DNA of 64,000 bases from Methanomicrobiales archaeon (GTDB lineage Archaea > Halobacteriota > Methanomicrobia > Methanomicrobiales > Methanospirillaceae). Below the pieces are notes generated by a model. The model was not told where the DNA came from, did not search any database, and saw only the letters and a program-made list of their open reading frames with translations. This document shows, one piece after another, positions 51,801 through 60,676 of this stretch. Each line of letters starts with the position of its first letter. Position 1 is the stretch's first letter. The position numbers and the translations under genes are program-made. The DNA is taken from the NCBI GenBank assembly GCA_022841205.1, contig JALHCK010000006.1, forward strand, positions 38,337 to 102,336, in the 5' to 3' direction.

Positions 51801-52115
51801 ATGAGATCTCCCTACGAGATCAGGATGGTTGTTGAGAACCGGCTCAGGACCTACATCTCCCGGGACAGGACCGGGATACGGCGTGCCCTGCTGCAGCTCT
51901 TTCTCCGCCTCAAATCACTCACAATCGCAGAAATCTTTGAATCCCTCAACAGGACATTTTCAATCAGCTACCATTCCGTTGCCTCCATGGTGGGAATCAT
52001 CGCCTCAAAGATCGGGATTCTACATGTGAGCAAGAACCGCGAGAACCCATGCAGCGTTTATTCCCTGAAAGAGCAGTACGTCGATTGCGTTGCACGTATT
52101 GTGGGGATGGCCTGA
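51801..52115 (+). CDS. DUF2551 family protein
   Basis: 104 residues, a winged-helix-like domain found in Methanomicrobia: EIRMVVENRLRTYISRDRTGIRRALLQLFL, then SYHSVASMVGIIASKIGILHVSKNRENPCSVYSLKEQYVD. The ATG follows GGTGAG, and TTTAAATA lies 26 bases upstream. Possibly a DNA-binding regulator. A run of eight T's after the stop (52132-52139) is a terminator candidate. Confidence 0.78.
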   Translation: MRSPYEIRMVVENRLRTYISRDRTGIRRALLQLFLRLKSLTIAEIFESLNRTFSISYHSVASMVGIIASKIGILHVSKNRENPCSVYSLKEQYVDCVARIVGMA

Positions 52116-52129
52116 GACTTTCCAATGAT

Positions 52130-52140
52130 TACTTTTTTTT
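52130..52140 (+). terminator. T-run after the DUF2551 gene
   Basis: ACTTTTTTTTAG: an uninterrupted eight-T tract 15 bases after the stop codon, matching the U-rich signals that end archaeal transcripts. Confidence 0.5.
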
Positions 52141-52169
52141 AGCCAGACTACTCATGCATTGAGCATAGT

Positions 52170-52472
52170 ATGCACCCCCGACCCGGCAGCCATTTCTCTC
52201 CCGACGGTATCAGGATCGCCAAAGAAGTGCTGGATTACATCTCACAGAGAAGATCAGACTTCCGCATTTCAACGTCATGCGGCGGCCCGATTCTCCTCCC
52301 GATCAGCATCAAACCCCCCAAACCGACCGATCTCCAGTTGCCCGCAGGGGACTATGTAATCTTTGTTTCGATTCACCAGGCACGGTATCTCTCCACAGTG
52401 CACATGGGAATGGTCCCTTTTTTTATGGATGAAATGGAGGAAGAACCCCGAATAAGATGCCATGAGTTTTGA
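52170..52472 (+). CDS. Hypothetical protein preceding archease
   Basis: 100 residues with a conserved-looking middle (GGPILLPISIKPPKPTDLQLPAGDYVIFVSIHQARYLSTVHMGMVPFF), predominantly beta. Overlaps archease by 11 bases, so probably part of the same transcript. Family not recognised. Confidence 0.6.
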   Translation: MHPRPGSHFSPDGIRIAKEVLDYISQRRSDFRISTSCGGPILLPISIKPPKPTDLQLPAGDYVIFVSIHQARYLSTVHMGMVPFFMDEMEEEPRIRCHEF

Positions 52473-52869
52473 AGAGCTGGAACATACTGCGGACGTCAGG
52501 CTGCGGGTTAAGGCAGATACCCTCGAAGAGCTCTTTTCTGAAGCGGCCCGGGCCATGATGGTTGTAATGTACGGATCCGCAGAACCCGGACCGATGCGCC
52601 GGAAAATCGAAGTCCGGGCTCCGGACCTGGAATCACTGATACATGCGTTTCTTTCAGAGATACTCTACATCTCGGAAGTAGAGGAGATGGTTGTCTCCGG
52701 AGCCGATGTCAGGCTGGCAGAGGGATGTGCCGAAGGGGATCTCGTGGGGGAGCCGTTCCAGCCCGACAGGCACAGGGCTGGCACAGAAATCAAGGGTATC
52801 TCGCTATCAGGGCTCACGGTATCCCGGGACAATCATTCTTATATCCTTGAGGTCATCTTTGATGTGTGA
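52462..52869 (+). CDS. Archease
   Basis: 135 residues. ELEHTADVRLRVKADTLEELFSEAARAMM and DLESLIHAFLSEILYISEVEEMVVSG are the archease motifs with the metal-binding Asp near residue 9. Archease activates RtcB for multiple turnover. rtcB follows after six bases, the standard partnership. Confidence 0.95.
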   Translation: MSFEELEHTADVRLRVKADTLEELFSEAARAMMVVMYGSAEPGPMRRKIEVRAPDLESLIHAFLSEILYISEVEEMVVSGADVRLAEGCAEGDLVGEPFQPDRHRAGTEIKGISLSGLTVSRDNHSYILEVIFDV

Positions 52870-52875
52870 GGTGCC

Positions 52876-54309
52876 ATGCTCCCGGGAGTGACGAGGATTG
52901 GACCATACGAATGGGAAGTACCGATCGGTTTCGTTCCAAACATGAGGGTCCCCGGCAGGTTCTTCCTCTCGGACCTTCTTGCAGAGACCCTTGAACCCGG
53001 CGCCGTCCAGCAACTTGCCAACGTTGCCACGATGCCAGGAATCGTAAAGCACTCGCTTGCCATGCCTGACATCCACTGGGGATACGGCTTTCCTATCGGA
53101 GGGGTGGCCGCATTTGGCATGGAGGACGGGGTCATATCGCCCGGAGGAGTCGGTTTCGATATCAACTGTGGCGTGCGGATCCTCACCACACCTCTCGCGG
53201 CAGCCGATCTTGTCCGGAAACGGGAACTCATCGAGGCCCTGTTTGCTGCTGTCCCGACCGGTGTCGGTGCGAAGAGCACGCTCCGACTCGACCGCAAGGA
53301 GCTTTCCGGAATGCTTACGGACGGATCAAAATGGGCGGTTGAACATGGTTTCGGCATCAGAGAGGATTTTTTGCACTGCGAAGAACAGGGCTCTATGGTA
53401 GGGGCGGATCCCGGTGCAGTATCGCAAAAAGCGCTCCAGCGGGGGATGCCCCAGAGCGGAACGCTTGGTGCAGGAAACCACTTCCTCGAAATCCAGCGGG
53501 TCGACAAGGTGTTTGATCTCAAGGCAGCGGGAGCATATGGCCTTTCGGAAGGCCAGATTTGCGTGATGATCCACTGCGGCTCCCGGGGCCTGGGACACCA
53601 GGTCTGTACAGATCATCTCAGGATACTGGAAGCTGCCACCAGGAAGTATGGAATCGTCCTCCCTGACCGACAGCTTGCCTGTGCCCCGCTTTCATCACCG
53701 GAAGGGCTGGCATACTTTGGAGCGATGGCAGCATCGGCCAATTATGCCTGGGCGAACCGGCAGATGATCATGCATGCCACCCGCGAAGTGTTTGCAAGGA
53801 TGTACTCGATACCCTACGAGGATATGCACCTCGTGTACGATGTTGCCCACAATGTCGCAAAGTTCGAGGAACATGTTGTTGACGGCAGGCGCAGGCGGGT
53901 CTGCGTCCACCGTAAAGGGGCTACCCGGGCATTTGGGCCGGGATCACCCGATTTGCCACCCGCATACAGCGAGGCGGGCCAGCCGGTGATAATTCCCGGA
54001 AGCATGGGAACTCCATCTTTTCTCCTCCATGGAACCGCCACGGCAATGGAACGTACCTTCGGGAGCACTTGTCACGGGGCAGGCCGGGTCATGAGCAGGA
54101 CAAAAGCCAAGAAACAACTCTCGGGGCAGGAGATCAAAGAAGCTCTCGGGAAGAAAGGAATCATGGTCCGGGCTCATCACAACAGCGCGATCGCCGATGA
54201 GGCACCGGAGGTCTACAAGCCGAGCGAAGAAGTGGTCAGGGTGGTGCACGAGACCGGAATATCGCGGCTTGTTGCCCGGTTCGTTCCACTGGGGGTCATA
54301 AAAGGATGA
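52876..54309 (+). CDS. rtcB: tRNA-splicing ligase RtcB
   Basis: 477 residues, intein-free. Joins 2',3'-cyclic phosphate and 5'-OH tRNA halves with GTP. Metal and catalytic motifs: GGVGFDINCGVR near residue 100 (Cys), GAGNHFLEIQ near 200, MIHCGSRGLGHQ near 235, AHNVAKFEEH near 330, and STCHGAGRVMSR near 400 containing the GMP-accepting His. The intron-bearing tRNA-Met at 63.2 kb is one visible substrate. Overlaps the next gene by four bases. Confidence 0.95.
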   Translation: MLPGVTRIGPYEWEVPIGFVPNMRVPGRFFLSDLLAETLEPGAVQQLANVATMPGIVKHSLAMPDIHWGYGFPIGGVAAFGMEDGVISPGGVGFDINCGVRILTTPLAAADLVRKRELIEALFAAVPTGVGAKSTLRLDRKELSGMLTDGSKWAVEHGFGIREDFLHCEEQGSMVGADPGAVSQKALQRGMPQSGTLGAGNHFLEIQRVDKVFDLKAAGAYGLSEGQICVMIHCGSRGLGHQVCTDHLRILEAATRKYGIVLPDRQLACAPLSSPEGLAYFGAMAASANYAWANRQMIMHATREVFARMYSIPYEDMHLVYDVAHNVAKFEEHVVDGRRRRVCVHRKGATRAFGPGSPDLPPAYSEAGQPVIIPGSMGTPSFLLHGTATAMERTFGSTCHGAGRVMSRTKAKKQLSGQEIKEALGKKGIMVRAHHNSAIADEAPEVYKPSEEVVRVVHETGISRLVARFVPLGVIKG

Positions 54310-54881
54310 TCAGGCACTGTGCCCTCATCTGGGATGAAAAGCTGGTATTTTCGCGGTATGTCGAGGAGTGCGGGGTGGCATGTGAGCACATCACCCCCCA
54401 TATGATTGCCACTCCGTTCTACAGGGGCCGGTTCAACACCCTGATCGTCCCAACCGGGTTTGCAAATCCTGCATTCTCGGGCCTTCTCCCTGCACTGAAG
54501 GCAGCAGCTCCAAGGATACGCCGGTTTGTCGGGCAGGGAGGCAGACTTCTTGTCTTTGGAGCCGCAACGGACAGGGGGGATGCCTACGACTGGCTTCCCG
54601 TCCGCCTCCGCTACCATCACCAGTACGGTCCGAATATCCTTACCATCGATAAAGCCAGTCCCTGGGTCAGCCTTGTTGAGGGATACGATACCAGTTGTAT
54701 CGAGTGCGATGGCTATTTCACGGAATTCGAGGGATCGGTCATCGCCAGCGCAGGTGGCAATCCGGTACTGATCAGGGCGCCTTTTGGCGAGGGCGAGATT
54801 TTGGCGACCACCATCCACGAATACCCCTCGCGGCCGTTTCTCGCTGCGTTCTGCGCGGCACCGGAGGAAACATTATTTTGA
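54306..54881 (+). CDS. GATase-like (biotin-ligase N-domain-like) protein
   Basis: 191 residues. The fold order (parallel strands, FNTLIVPTGFANPAFSG, then RRFVGQGGRLLVFGAATDRG) resembles class I glutamine amidotransferase-like proteins and the BPL_N domain, but no Cys sits at the nucleophile elbow, so amidotransferase activity is unlikely. Translationally coupled to rtcB (ATGA) and two genes before birA. Function unknown. Confidence 0.5.
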   Translation: MIRHCALIWDEKLVFSRYVEECGVACEHITPHMIATPFYRGRFNTLIVPTGFANPAFSGLLPALKAAAPRIRRFVGQGGRLLVFGAATDRGDAYDWLPVRLRYHHQYGPNILTIDKASPWVSLVEGYDTSCIECDGYFTEFEGSVIASAGGNPVLIRAPFGEGEILATTIHEYPSRPFLAAFCAAPEETLF

Positions 54882-54912
54882 ATGGAAGAGAGGGATGTAT
54901 GAGGAAGTACCG

Positions 54913-55335
54913 ATGAATCGCTTTGTTATCTCGCAAGGTTCGACAGCAGGGGACCTTGAGCCGCTGGGGATGGCTGTCCACGAACTGCTGAACCGCCTTC
55001 CCATCACTGCACGCTCAAGGGATAAACCCGGGATCAGGATTGAGAGCGGGGCAGTGGTGGACAGGGAGTATAGCGGCCCGGTACTGGAAGAGGTTCTGGC
55101 CGAAAACCACCTCATAAGGAGGACACCCTCATTGGGGGTATACAAGGGGGTGCCGGTCGTAGTGAGCCCTATCCGCGACGACCAGGGGAATGCAATCGGC
55201 GCAATCGGCGTTGTCGACATCACCGGAATCTTCGATCTTGCGACCCTGATGGAGCACCAGTCGGCCATTCTCAAACAGGTCTGCGGGAAAGATCCCTGCC
55301 CGCTCCCGACCGAAAGGGTAGATGCGAAAAGGTAG
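54913..55335 (+). CDS. DUF2111 family protein
   Basis: 140 residues. SGAVVDREYSGPVLEEVLAENHLIRRTPSLGVYKGVPVVVSPIRDDQGNAIGAIGVVDITG contains the DUF2111 signature over residues 50-115. The fold looks PAS/roadblock-like and may be a sensor. Known only from methanogens. GAGGAAG lies six bases before the ATG. birA starts five bases after its stop. Confidence 0.8.
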   Translation: MNRFVISQGSTAGDLEPLGMAVHELLNRLPITARSRDKPGIRIESGAVVDREYSGPVLEEVLAENHLIRRTPSLGVYKGVPVVVSPIRDDQGNAIGAIGVVDITGIFDLATLMEHQSAILKQVCGKDPCPLPTERVDAKR

Positions 55336-55340
55336 TCCTG

Positions 55341-56318
55341 ATGTACACAGCAGCGTTCAAAGTTCTCGAAGTGCTTGAATCGAAGGATGAGCCGGTTTCG
55401 GGGGAGCATATCAGCAGAATGCTCGGCATCTCCCGTTCGGCGGTGTGGAAGCATGTGAAGGAGCTCAACAGCATGGGGTATGAGATCTCGGCATCCCGCA
55501 AGGAGGGTTACCGGCTGACCAGGAAGAGCAACAGGCTACTTCCCTATGAAGTTCACAAGCACCTCCGGACCAGTATCATCGGCAAGAAGATGCGGTATTT
55601 TGAGAGCACCCCATCGACCACCTGGATCGGGAGGCAGCTTGGGAGAGAAGGAAATGCCCGGAAGATGCACGGAATGGTTATCATCGCCGAAGAGCAGACC
55701 GGAGGGATCGGCAGGCTAGGGCGCTCATGGGTGTCGCCTGCGGGGGGCGTCTGGATCACCATTGTCCTCAAACCTGCCATTCCTATCGACCGCGTATTCA
55801 TGGTGACGATGGCCGCTTCCGTTGCCGTGGCGCGTGCAATCCGCAAGGAATTTGAACTCGGGGCCCTGATCAAGTGGCCGAATGATATCTTTATCGGTGA
55901 CAGGAAGGTTGCCGGGGTCCTCCTCGAGCTTTCTGCCGAGGCAGATGAAATCCACTACTGCCTGCTCGGGCTCGGGGTTAATGTGAACATACCCCTGGGC
56001 AAGCTGGACCAGGTTAAGGTCCCGGTTACTTCTATTAGTGCCGAGATGGGTTATGATGTTGACCGGGCATCCTTCCTTGCACGGTTGCTGAAGGAATTTG
56101 AGAGCCGCTACCTCCTCATCGAGGCAGGAGAGTACGAGGCAATCGCCCGTGAATGGAAGAGCCTCTCCTGCACCATCGAGCGGCGGGTCAGGATCAATAC
56201 CATGAAGGCCACGTTTGAAGGCGAGGCGATCGATATCGATGACTTCGGTGCGCTGCTCATCAGGAAGGATAACGGAAAGATCGAACGGGTGATTGCCGGG
56301 GACTGCATACAGCGATAG
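55341..56318 (+). CDS. birA: Biotin-protein ligase / biotin operon repressor
   Basis: 325 residues. Residues 1-60 are the DNA-binding winged helix (ESKDEPVSGEHISRMLGISRSAVWKHVKELNSMGY). The ligase domain shows ADEQ-like EEQTGGIGRLGRSWVSPAGGVW (the biotinyl-5'-AMP loop) and IKWPNDIFIGDRKVAGVLLELSAE, then a C-terminal SH3-like domain. It attaches biotin to PycB Lys542 and, given its HTH and the operator next to it, represses bioY-ecf transcription. Confidence 0.95.
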   Translation: MYTAAFKVLEVLESKDEPVSGEHISRMLGISRSAVWKHVKELNSMGYEISASRKEGYRLTRKSNRLLPYEVHKHLRTSIIGKKMRYFESTPSTTWIGRQLGREGNARKMHGMVIIAEEQTGGIGRLGRSWVSPAGGVWITIVLKPAIPIDRVFMVTMAASVAVARAIRKEFELGALIKWPNDIFIGDRKVAGVLLELSAEADEIHYCLLGLGVNVNIPLGKLDQVKVPVTSISAEMGYDVDRASFLARLLKEFESRYLLIEAGEYEAIAREWKSLSCTIERRVRINTMKATFEGEAIDIDDFGALLIRKDNGKIERVIAGDCIQR

Positions 56319-56324
56319 CAATTT

Positions 56325-56358
56325 ATCGTCAACCTGAAACAAGTTATAGGTTGACGAT
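56325..56358. promoter_or_regulatory. BirA operator over the bioY start
   Basis: ATCGTCAACCT (56325-56335) and AGGTTGACGAT (56348-56358) are perfect 11-bp reverse complements. Seen as TCGTCAACC-N14-GGTTGACGA it matches the layout of BirA boxes (TTGTAAACC-N14/15-GGTTTACAA). It begins seven bases after birA ends and covers the bioY ATG, so bound repressor would block both initiation and polymerase at a leaderless start. Confidence 0.8.
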
Positions 56359-56893
56359 GTTAAAAGATCGGGGTCGGCCTCTACTTCTCTCTTTTACCGC
56401 TTCATTTACCGGCCTGATTGCCATCGGTTCATGGATATCAGTCCCGTTCGTTCCGGTCCCGCTTACCCTGCAGACCCTCTTTGTAGTCCTTGCCGGTGCC
56501 GTGATGGGAAGGTACGCAGTATACCCGACCGGCCTCTACATCCTGATGGGGGCGCTGAACATACCGGTATTCCATAGCGGAACGGCAGGACTTGCCGTCC
56601 TGCTCGGCCCCACCGGGGGATATATCCTCGGGTTCCTCCCTGGTGCACTTGCAACGGGTATCGCGTACGAGCAGCACCACGCGGTCTTCCGGATAGCGGG
56701 CATCTTCCTCGGCCTTGCAATCATTTTCCTCTTTGGAATGACCTGGCTCTCCCTTTCGGCTGGAATATCCCTTTCAATGGCATTCCTGATCGGTGTGCTT
56801 CCTTTCGTTCCAGGGGATGTGGTCAAAGGATACGCGGTCTTCCTTATCGCCGGGCGCCTGGAAGCCTTTACCATCCGGAGTGGGAACCCTTGA
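56357..56893 (+). CDS. bioY: Biotin transporter substrate-binding component BioY
   Basis: 178 residues with six helices. PFVPVPLTLQTLFVVLAGAVMGRY and LLGPTGGYILGFLPGALATGI are the BioY signatures. Specificity subunit of an ECF transporter. ATG lies in the right half of the BirA operator. Overlaps the first ATPase by four bases. Confidence 0.93.
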   Translation: MLKDRGRPLLLSFTASFTGLIAIGSWISVPFVPVPLTLQTLFVVLAGAVMGRYAVYPTGLYILMGALNIPVFHSGTAGLAVLLGPTGGYILGFLPGALATGIAYEQHHAVFRIAGIFLGLAIIFLFGMTWLSLSAGISLSMAFLIGVLPFVPGDVVKGYAVFLIAGRLEAFTIRSGNP

Positions 56894-57561
56894 TTGAGAT
56901 AGAGGATCTCAGGTTCAGAGCCCTGACTATCCCCCGCCTCGTTATTTCCGATGGCACTACGGCCGTGATCGGGGCAAACGGGAGTTGGAAGACGACCCTG
57001 CTCCGCCTGGTAGCCGGGCTTTTCCGGCCGGAATCGGGCAGCATCACGGTTGATGGAGTGCACCCCGTTCCGGGCACTACTGGTTTTGTCGATGAGTACC
57101 CGGACAGGAACGTGCTTTTTTCCCGGGTTGCCGATGAACTCGCCGCGCCGCTGCGGTTTTGCCATATCTCCTGCAGCGAGGTTGAATCCCGGGTGAAGGA
57201 GGCTGCCGCCACCATCGGCTTTGGTGACCGGCTACATCAGACCATGGATACGCTCTCCGGCGGAGAAAAAGTCCTCATCGCCCTCCTCACATCCCTGATA
57301 ACCTGCCCAAAAACCCTCGTTCTCGACGAATTCGACTCCCACCTCGATTACGAGTCCCTCCAACTGGCAGATTCCCTTATCGCCGGTTCCGGTGCACGGA
57401 CCGTGGTCAGATGCACCCAGAACATGGACCTTGCCGCCCGGTGTGGAAAGGTCGTGTTCCTGCACCAGGGGGGTGTTCTCCATGACGGCCGCCCCGAAGA
57501 GGTCTTCTCCGAAACCGAATCGGACTGCTTCTACCCGTTCTCCTGGAGGACACGGCGATGA
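56890..57561 (+). CDS. ECF transporter ATPase 1, degenerate
   Basis: 223 residues, an EcfA/CbiO-type ABC ATPase. Walker A reads GANGSWKTT: the glycine before the lysine is Trp33. Signature TLSGGEKV and Walker B TLVLDEFDSHLD are fairly normal, but the switch histidine position reads RCTQNMD (Gln177). Two key positions are thus altered while the frame is intact, suggesting that this half of the ATPase pair has a degenerate site. Start is TTG overlapping the BioY stop. Confidence 0.85.
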   Translation: MIEIEDLRFRALTIPRLVISDGTTAVIGANGSWKTTLLRLVAGLFRPESGSITVDGVHPVPGTTGFVDEYPDRNVLFSRVADELAAPLRFCHISCSEVESRVKEAAATIGFGDRLHQTMDTLSGGEKVLIALLTSLITCPKTLVLDEFDSHLDYESLQLADSLIAGSGARTVVRCTQNMDLAARCGKVVFLHQGGVLHDGRPEEVFSETESDCFYPFSWRTRR

Positions 57562-58256
57562 GACTCAGGCTGTCATCAGTAGAATGGCATGCCGGGCCCT
57601 GGAAATGTTCTGCGGACGGGGTCTTTGTTCCGGGCGTACACATGGTCAGCGGCAGGGTCGGGTCAGGGAAGACCACGTTCGCCCTCCTCTCTTCGCGATT
57701 GCTCCGGCCCGATGCAGGGACGGTCGAATATGAAGGGATTAGCTCCCATATCCTGTCATTCCAACACCCTGAATACCATATCACCGGGCGGACCCTGGAT
57801 GAAGAGGCCGGATCGTATGGCGTGGATCCATTCACCGCCTGTGCGCGGGCCGGTCTTGCCGGGCGGGAGCACGAAGATCCGTTCCTGCTCTCCAGGGGAG
57901 AACTCAAACGGTTCCTTCTCTCCTGCATCCTGATGAGGCCATGGGACCTGATCATTCTCGATGAGCCATTCAGCGCGCTGGACTGCCGGGGTAAACTGTC
58001 CGTCTGCCAGTCTATCCATGAGAACCGGAGCAGCATCGTGCTGGTCATCACCCACGAACAACACATCCTCCCGAGAACCGATTATCTCTGGGAGATGCGA
58101 TCGGGAACACTGTTTGGGCTCGGCAGCCTGCCCGGCGCAATATCTGCATGGGAATCGGCACCCGGGCCCGTGAGGATGCTCCTGGAACGGGGGATCATTC
58201 CGGCGAACCTGACCCGTGACGACCTGCTGGAGGCAGCATGCAGGATACGCGAATAA
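57558..58256 (+). CDS. ECF transporter ATPase 2
   Basis: 232 residues. Complete motif set: Walker A GRVGSGKTT near residue 36, LSRGELKRF, Walker B IILDEPFSALD and switch His in LVITHEQHI. The C-terminal ~45 residues are an ECF-type extension. Forms a heterodimer with the degenerate partner; it would supply the intact Walker motifs. ATGA overlap with ATPase 1. Confidence 0.9.
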   Translation: MRLRLSSVEWHAGPWKCSADGVFVPGVHMVSGRVGSGKTTFALLSSRLLRPDAGTVEYEGISSHILSFQHPEYHITGRTLDEEAGSYGVDPFTACARAGLAGREHEDPFLLSRGELKRFLLSCILMRPWDLIILDEPFSALDCRGKLSVCQSIHENRSSIVLVITHEQHILPRTDYLWEMRSGTLFGLGSLPGAISAWESAPGPVRMLLERGIIPANLTRDDLLEAACRIRE

Positions 58257-58891
58257 GGCTGGTCTCCTTTATCAGCCTCTCGATTGCCACGTTCCTGTCG
58301 GTCATCGGGGCCGCCCTAACCCTGGCGTGGCTTTTCCTCCCTCCCTCGACGCTGAAAGAGGCGGTGAAGTCGGTAGCATTCCTGGGGGTCATGATCTTTG
58401 TCAGCATCGTTGCCGGTGCAACCCAGCTCGCCGGGAACGATGGGATCTCATACTTCATCAGGACAGGGGTAATAATCCTGCTCGCCTTCTCGGTATACCG
58501 GGAATGGCACCCCGGCGAGTACCTGGACCTTTCAGTCTGGCTGTTTGGAACGAAGGCCGGTTTTGATATCGGCCTTGCGGTTGAGATGAGCGTCCAGGGG
58601 CTTCACGAAACGTCCCGGGAATTGTCGAGGATCCGAAAGGCGATCTCGCTCAAGGGATTGGGACTGGAATTCAGGCTGATCCCCGTCCTGGGATTCCTCC
58701 TGATCCACACCCGCCTGATGCGGGCCCACAACCAGGCCGATCTGCTCGCCATCCGGGGGTTCCGGTCAGGGGGGAGTTGCTGCCCGGTGTTCCGGACTTC
58801 GAATCGGGATATAGTAATGGGAATCCTGGCGATTCTCATTCTGTCCGTTTCTTTTATGCCCGTTCGCGATATTTTTATACTTCAGATATAA
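58238..58891 (+). CDS. ECF transporter transmembrane component EcfT/BioN
   Basis: 217 residues. Four to five membrane helices and the coupling helices with SRELSRIRKAISLKGLGLEFRLIP and ADLLAIRGFRSGG (the ARG-type EcfT signature that docks on the ATPases). Starts 19 bases inside ATPase 2. Completes the biotin uptake system with BioY. Confidence 0.85.
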   Translation: MQDTRIRLVSFISLSIATFLSVIGAALTLAWLFLPPSTLKEAVKSVAFLGVMIFVSIVAGATQLAGNDGISYFIRTGVIILLAFSVYREWHPGEYLDLSVWLFGTKAGFDIGLAVEMSVQGLHETSRELSRIRKAISLKGLGLEFRLIPVLGFLLIHTRLMRAHNQADLLAIRGFRSGGSCCPVFRTSNRDIVMGILAILILSVSFMPVRDIFILQI

Positions 58892-58945
58892 AGTTTTTAG
58901 AGGTTTGCACAGGACCCACATTTATAACCACTCCGGAGAAGCCAG

Positions 58946-60676
58946 ATGAGTCACGGACGTCTTCTGATCACTGATACAACGCTTCGGGATGCCCACCAGT
59001 CCCTGATAGCGACACGCCTGAAGACCGAAGACATGCTCCCCCTCGCACAGACTCTCGATGCTGCAGGTTTTTTCTCAGTTGAGGCCTGGGGCGGAGCGAC
59101 GTTTGACTCGAGCATACGCTACCTGGCCGAGGATCCCTGGGACCGGGTCCGGATGCTCAAGGAGGTATTGACTCATACGCCCATCCAGATGCTGCTCCGT
59201 GGCCAGAACCTGGTGGGATACCGTCACTACCCCGACGACGTGGTCGACAAATTCGTGGAGTATGCCTTCAAGGTTGGCGTGGATATCTTTCGCGTCTTTG
59301 ATGCGCTCAACGATATCCGGAACATGAAGGAATCGATGCGGATGATCAGGGACGTCGGGGCCCATCTACAGGGGGCCATCTGCTATACCACGAGCCCGGT
59401 CAATTCCATTCCCGGATTTATCGATATGGTGCGTGAACTCTATTCATATGACTGCGACTCCATCTGCATCAAGGACATGGCCGGGCTGATCATGCCCGAC
59501 GCAGCGCGGGATCTCATCACCGGGATCAAGGACGAGATGGATGTCATGGTCGACCTCCACAGCCACGCCACCAGTGGTATCGCACCGATGAGCTACCAGG
59601 CGGCAGCCGAGGCCGGGGTCGATATCCTCGATACGGCCATGTCGCCGTTTGCCCTCGGCACATCCCAGCCCCCCACCGAGTCGGTGGTTGCGGCGTTCAA
59701 GGGCACATCCCGGGACACCGGCATCGACCTTCTGGACCTCCGGAAAGCCCGGGAGGTCTGCCTAAAACTCAGGGAGAAATACGGCGGGATCCTGAGTCCC
59801 ATTTCTGAGCGGGTTGACAGCGATGTACTGGTATACCAGCTCCCGGGAGGCATGATCTCGAATCTCGTCTCCCAGCTCCGGGAGCAGGATGCCCTTGATA
59901 AAATGAACGCCGTATATGACGAGATACCACAGGTCCGGGCCGACCTGGGGTACCCCCCGCTGGTAACTCCAACCTCCCAGATCGTGGGGACCCAGGCGGT
60001 CCTGAACGTCCTCCTCGGAGGGGAGCGGTACCGGAACGTCACGAACGAGGTCAAGGATTATGTCCGCGGGCTCTACGGACGACCCCCGGCCCCCATCAGT
60101 CCCGAGATCGTCCGCCAGATCATCGGCGATGAAGAGGTTATCACCGTCCGCCCTGCCGATCTGCTCGAACCGGTGTATGAGAAGATGAAAGAGCAGGCCA
60201 TTGCCGAAGGCCTGGTCCGGAAGGAGGAAGACGTCATCACCTACATCCTCTACCCGGCAATCGCCCCCTCGTTCCTGAAAGGGGAGCGCAGGTGTGAAGA
60301 ACTCCCACAGAAGGCAAAGCCCGCCGCAGCGTCACCTGAGATCCCGCACAGCATGGAGGTCGAGGTGGACGGGGAAATCTTCAATGTCCGGATTATATCC
60401 GTTGGAGGAAGTGCAGTGGCGGCTGCTGCAGCGCCTGCTCCGAAGATCCCCCGCGGTGATATCCAGGGCGGTGTGAAATCGAACATGCAGGGGATGGTGC
60501 TCGAGATCGCGGTCGGCAGGGGGTCCGAGGTCAGGAAGGGTGACCTGCTGATCGTCCTGGAGGCGATGAAGATGGAAAACCCCATCCATTCCCCCTTTGA
60601 CGGGAAGATAGCCGAAATCTTCGTTAATACCGGAGACGTGGTCCAGAGTGGGGACGTCCTCCTGGTGGTGGAATGA
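58946..60676 (+). CDS. pycB: Pyruvate carboxylase subunit B
   Basis: 576 residues; carboxyltransferase half plus biotinyl carrier. DTTLRDAHQSLIATRLKTEDM at the start, the metal-binding CIKDMAGL and DLHSHATSG, then a hinge with poly-Ala and the biotinyl domain with VLEAMKMENP, biotin on Lys542. Makes oxaloacetate from pyruvate for anabolism. TTTTTATAC at 58873 may be its promoter; GGAG precedes the ATG. Overlaps pycA by four bases. Confidence 0.95.
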   Translation: MSHGRLLITDTTLRDAHQSLIATRLKTEDMLPLAQTLDAAGFFSVEAWGGATFDSSIRYLAEDPWDRVRMLKEVLTHTPIQMLLRGQNLVGYRHYPDDVVDKFVEYAFKVGVDIFRVFDALNDIRNMKESMRMIRDVGAHLQGAICYTTSPVNSIPGFIDMVRELYSYDCDSICIKDMAGLIMPDAARDLITGIKDEMDVMVDLHSHATSGIAPMSYQAAAEAGVDILDTAMSPFALGTSQPPTESVVAAFKGTSRDTGIDLLDLRKAREVCLKLREKYGGILSPISERVDSDVLVYQLPGGMISNLVSQLREQDALDKMNAVYDEIPQVRADLGYPPLVTPTSQIVGTQAVLNVLLGGERYRNVTNEVKDYVRGLYGRPPAPISPEIVRQIIGDEEVITVRPADLLEPVYEKMKEQAIAEGLVRKEEDVITYILYPAIAPSFLKGERRCEELPQKAKPAAASPEIPHSMEVEVDGEIFNVRIISVGGSAVAAAAAPAPKIPRGDIQGGVKSNMQGMVLEIAVGRGSEVRKGDLLIVLEAMKMENPIHSPFDGKIAEIFVNTGDVVQSGDVLLVVE

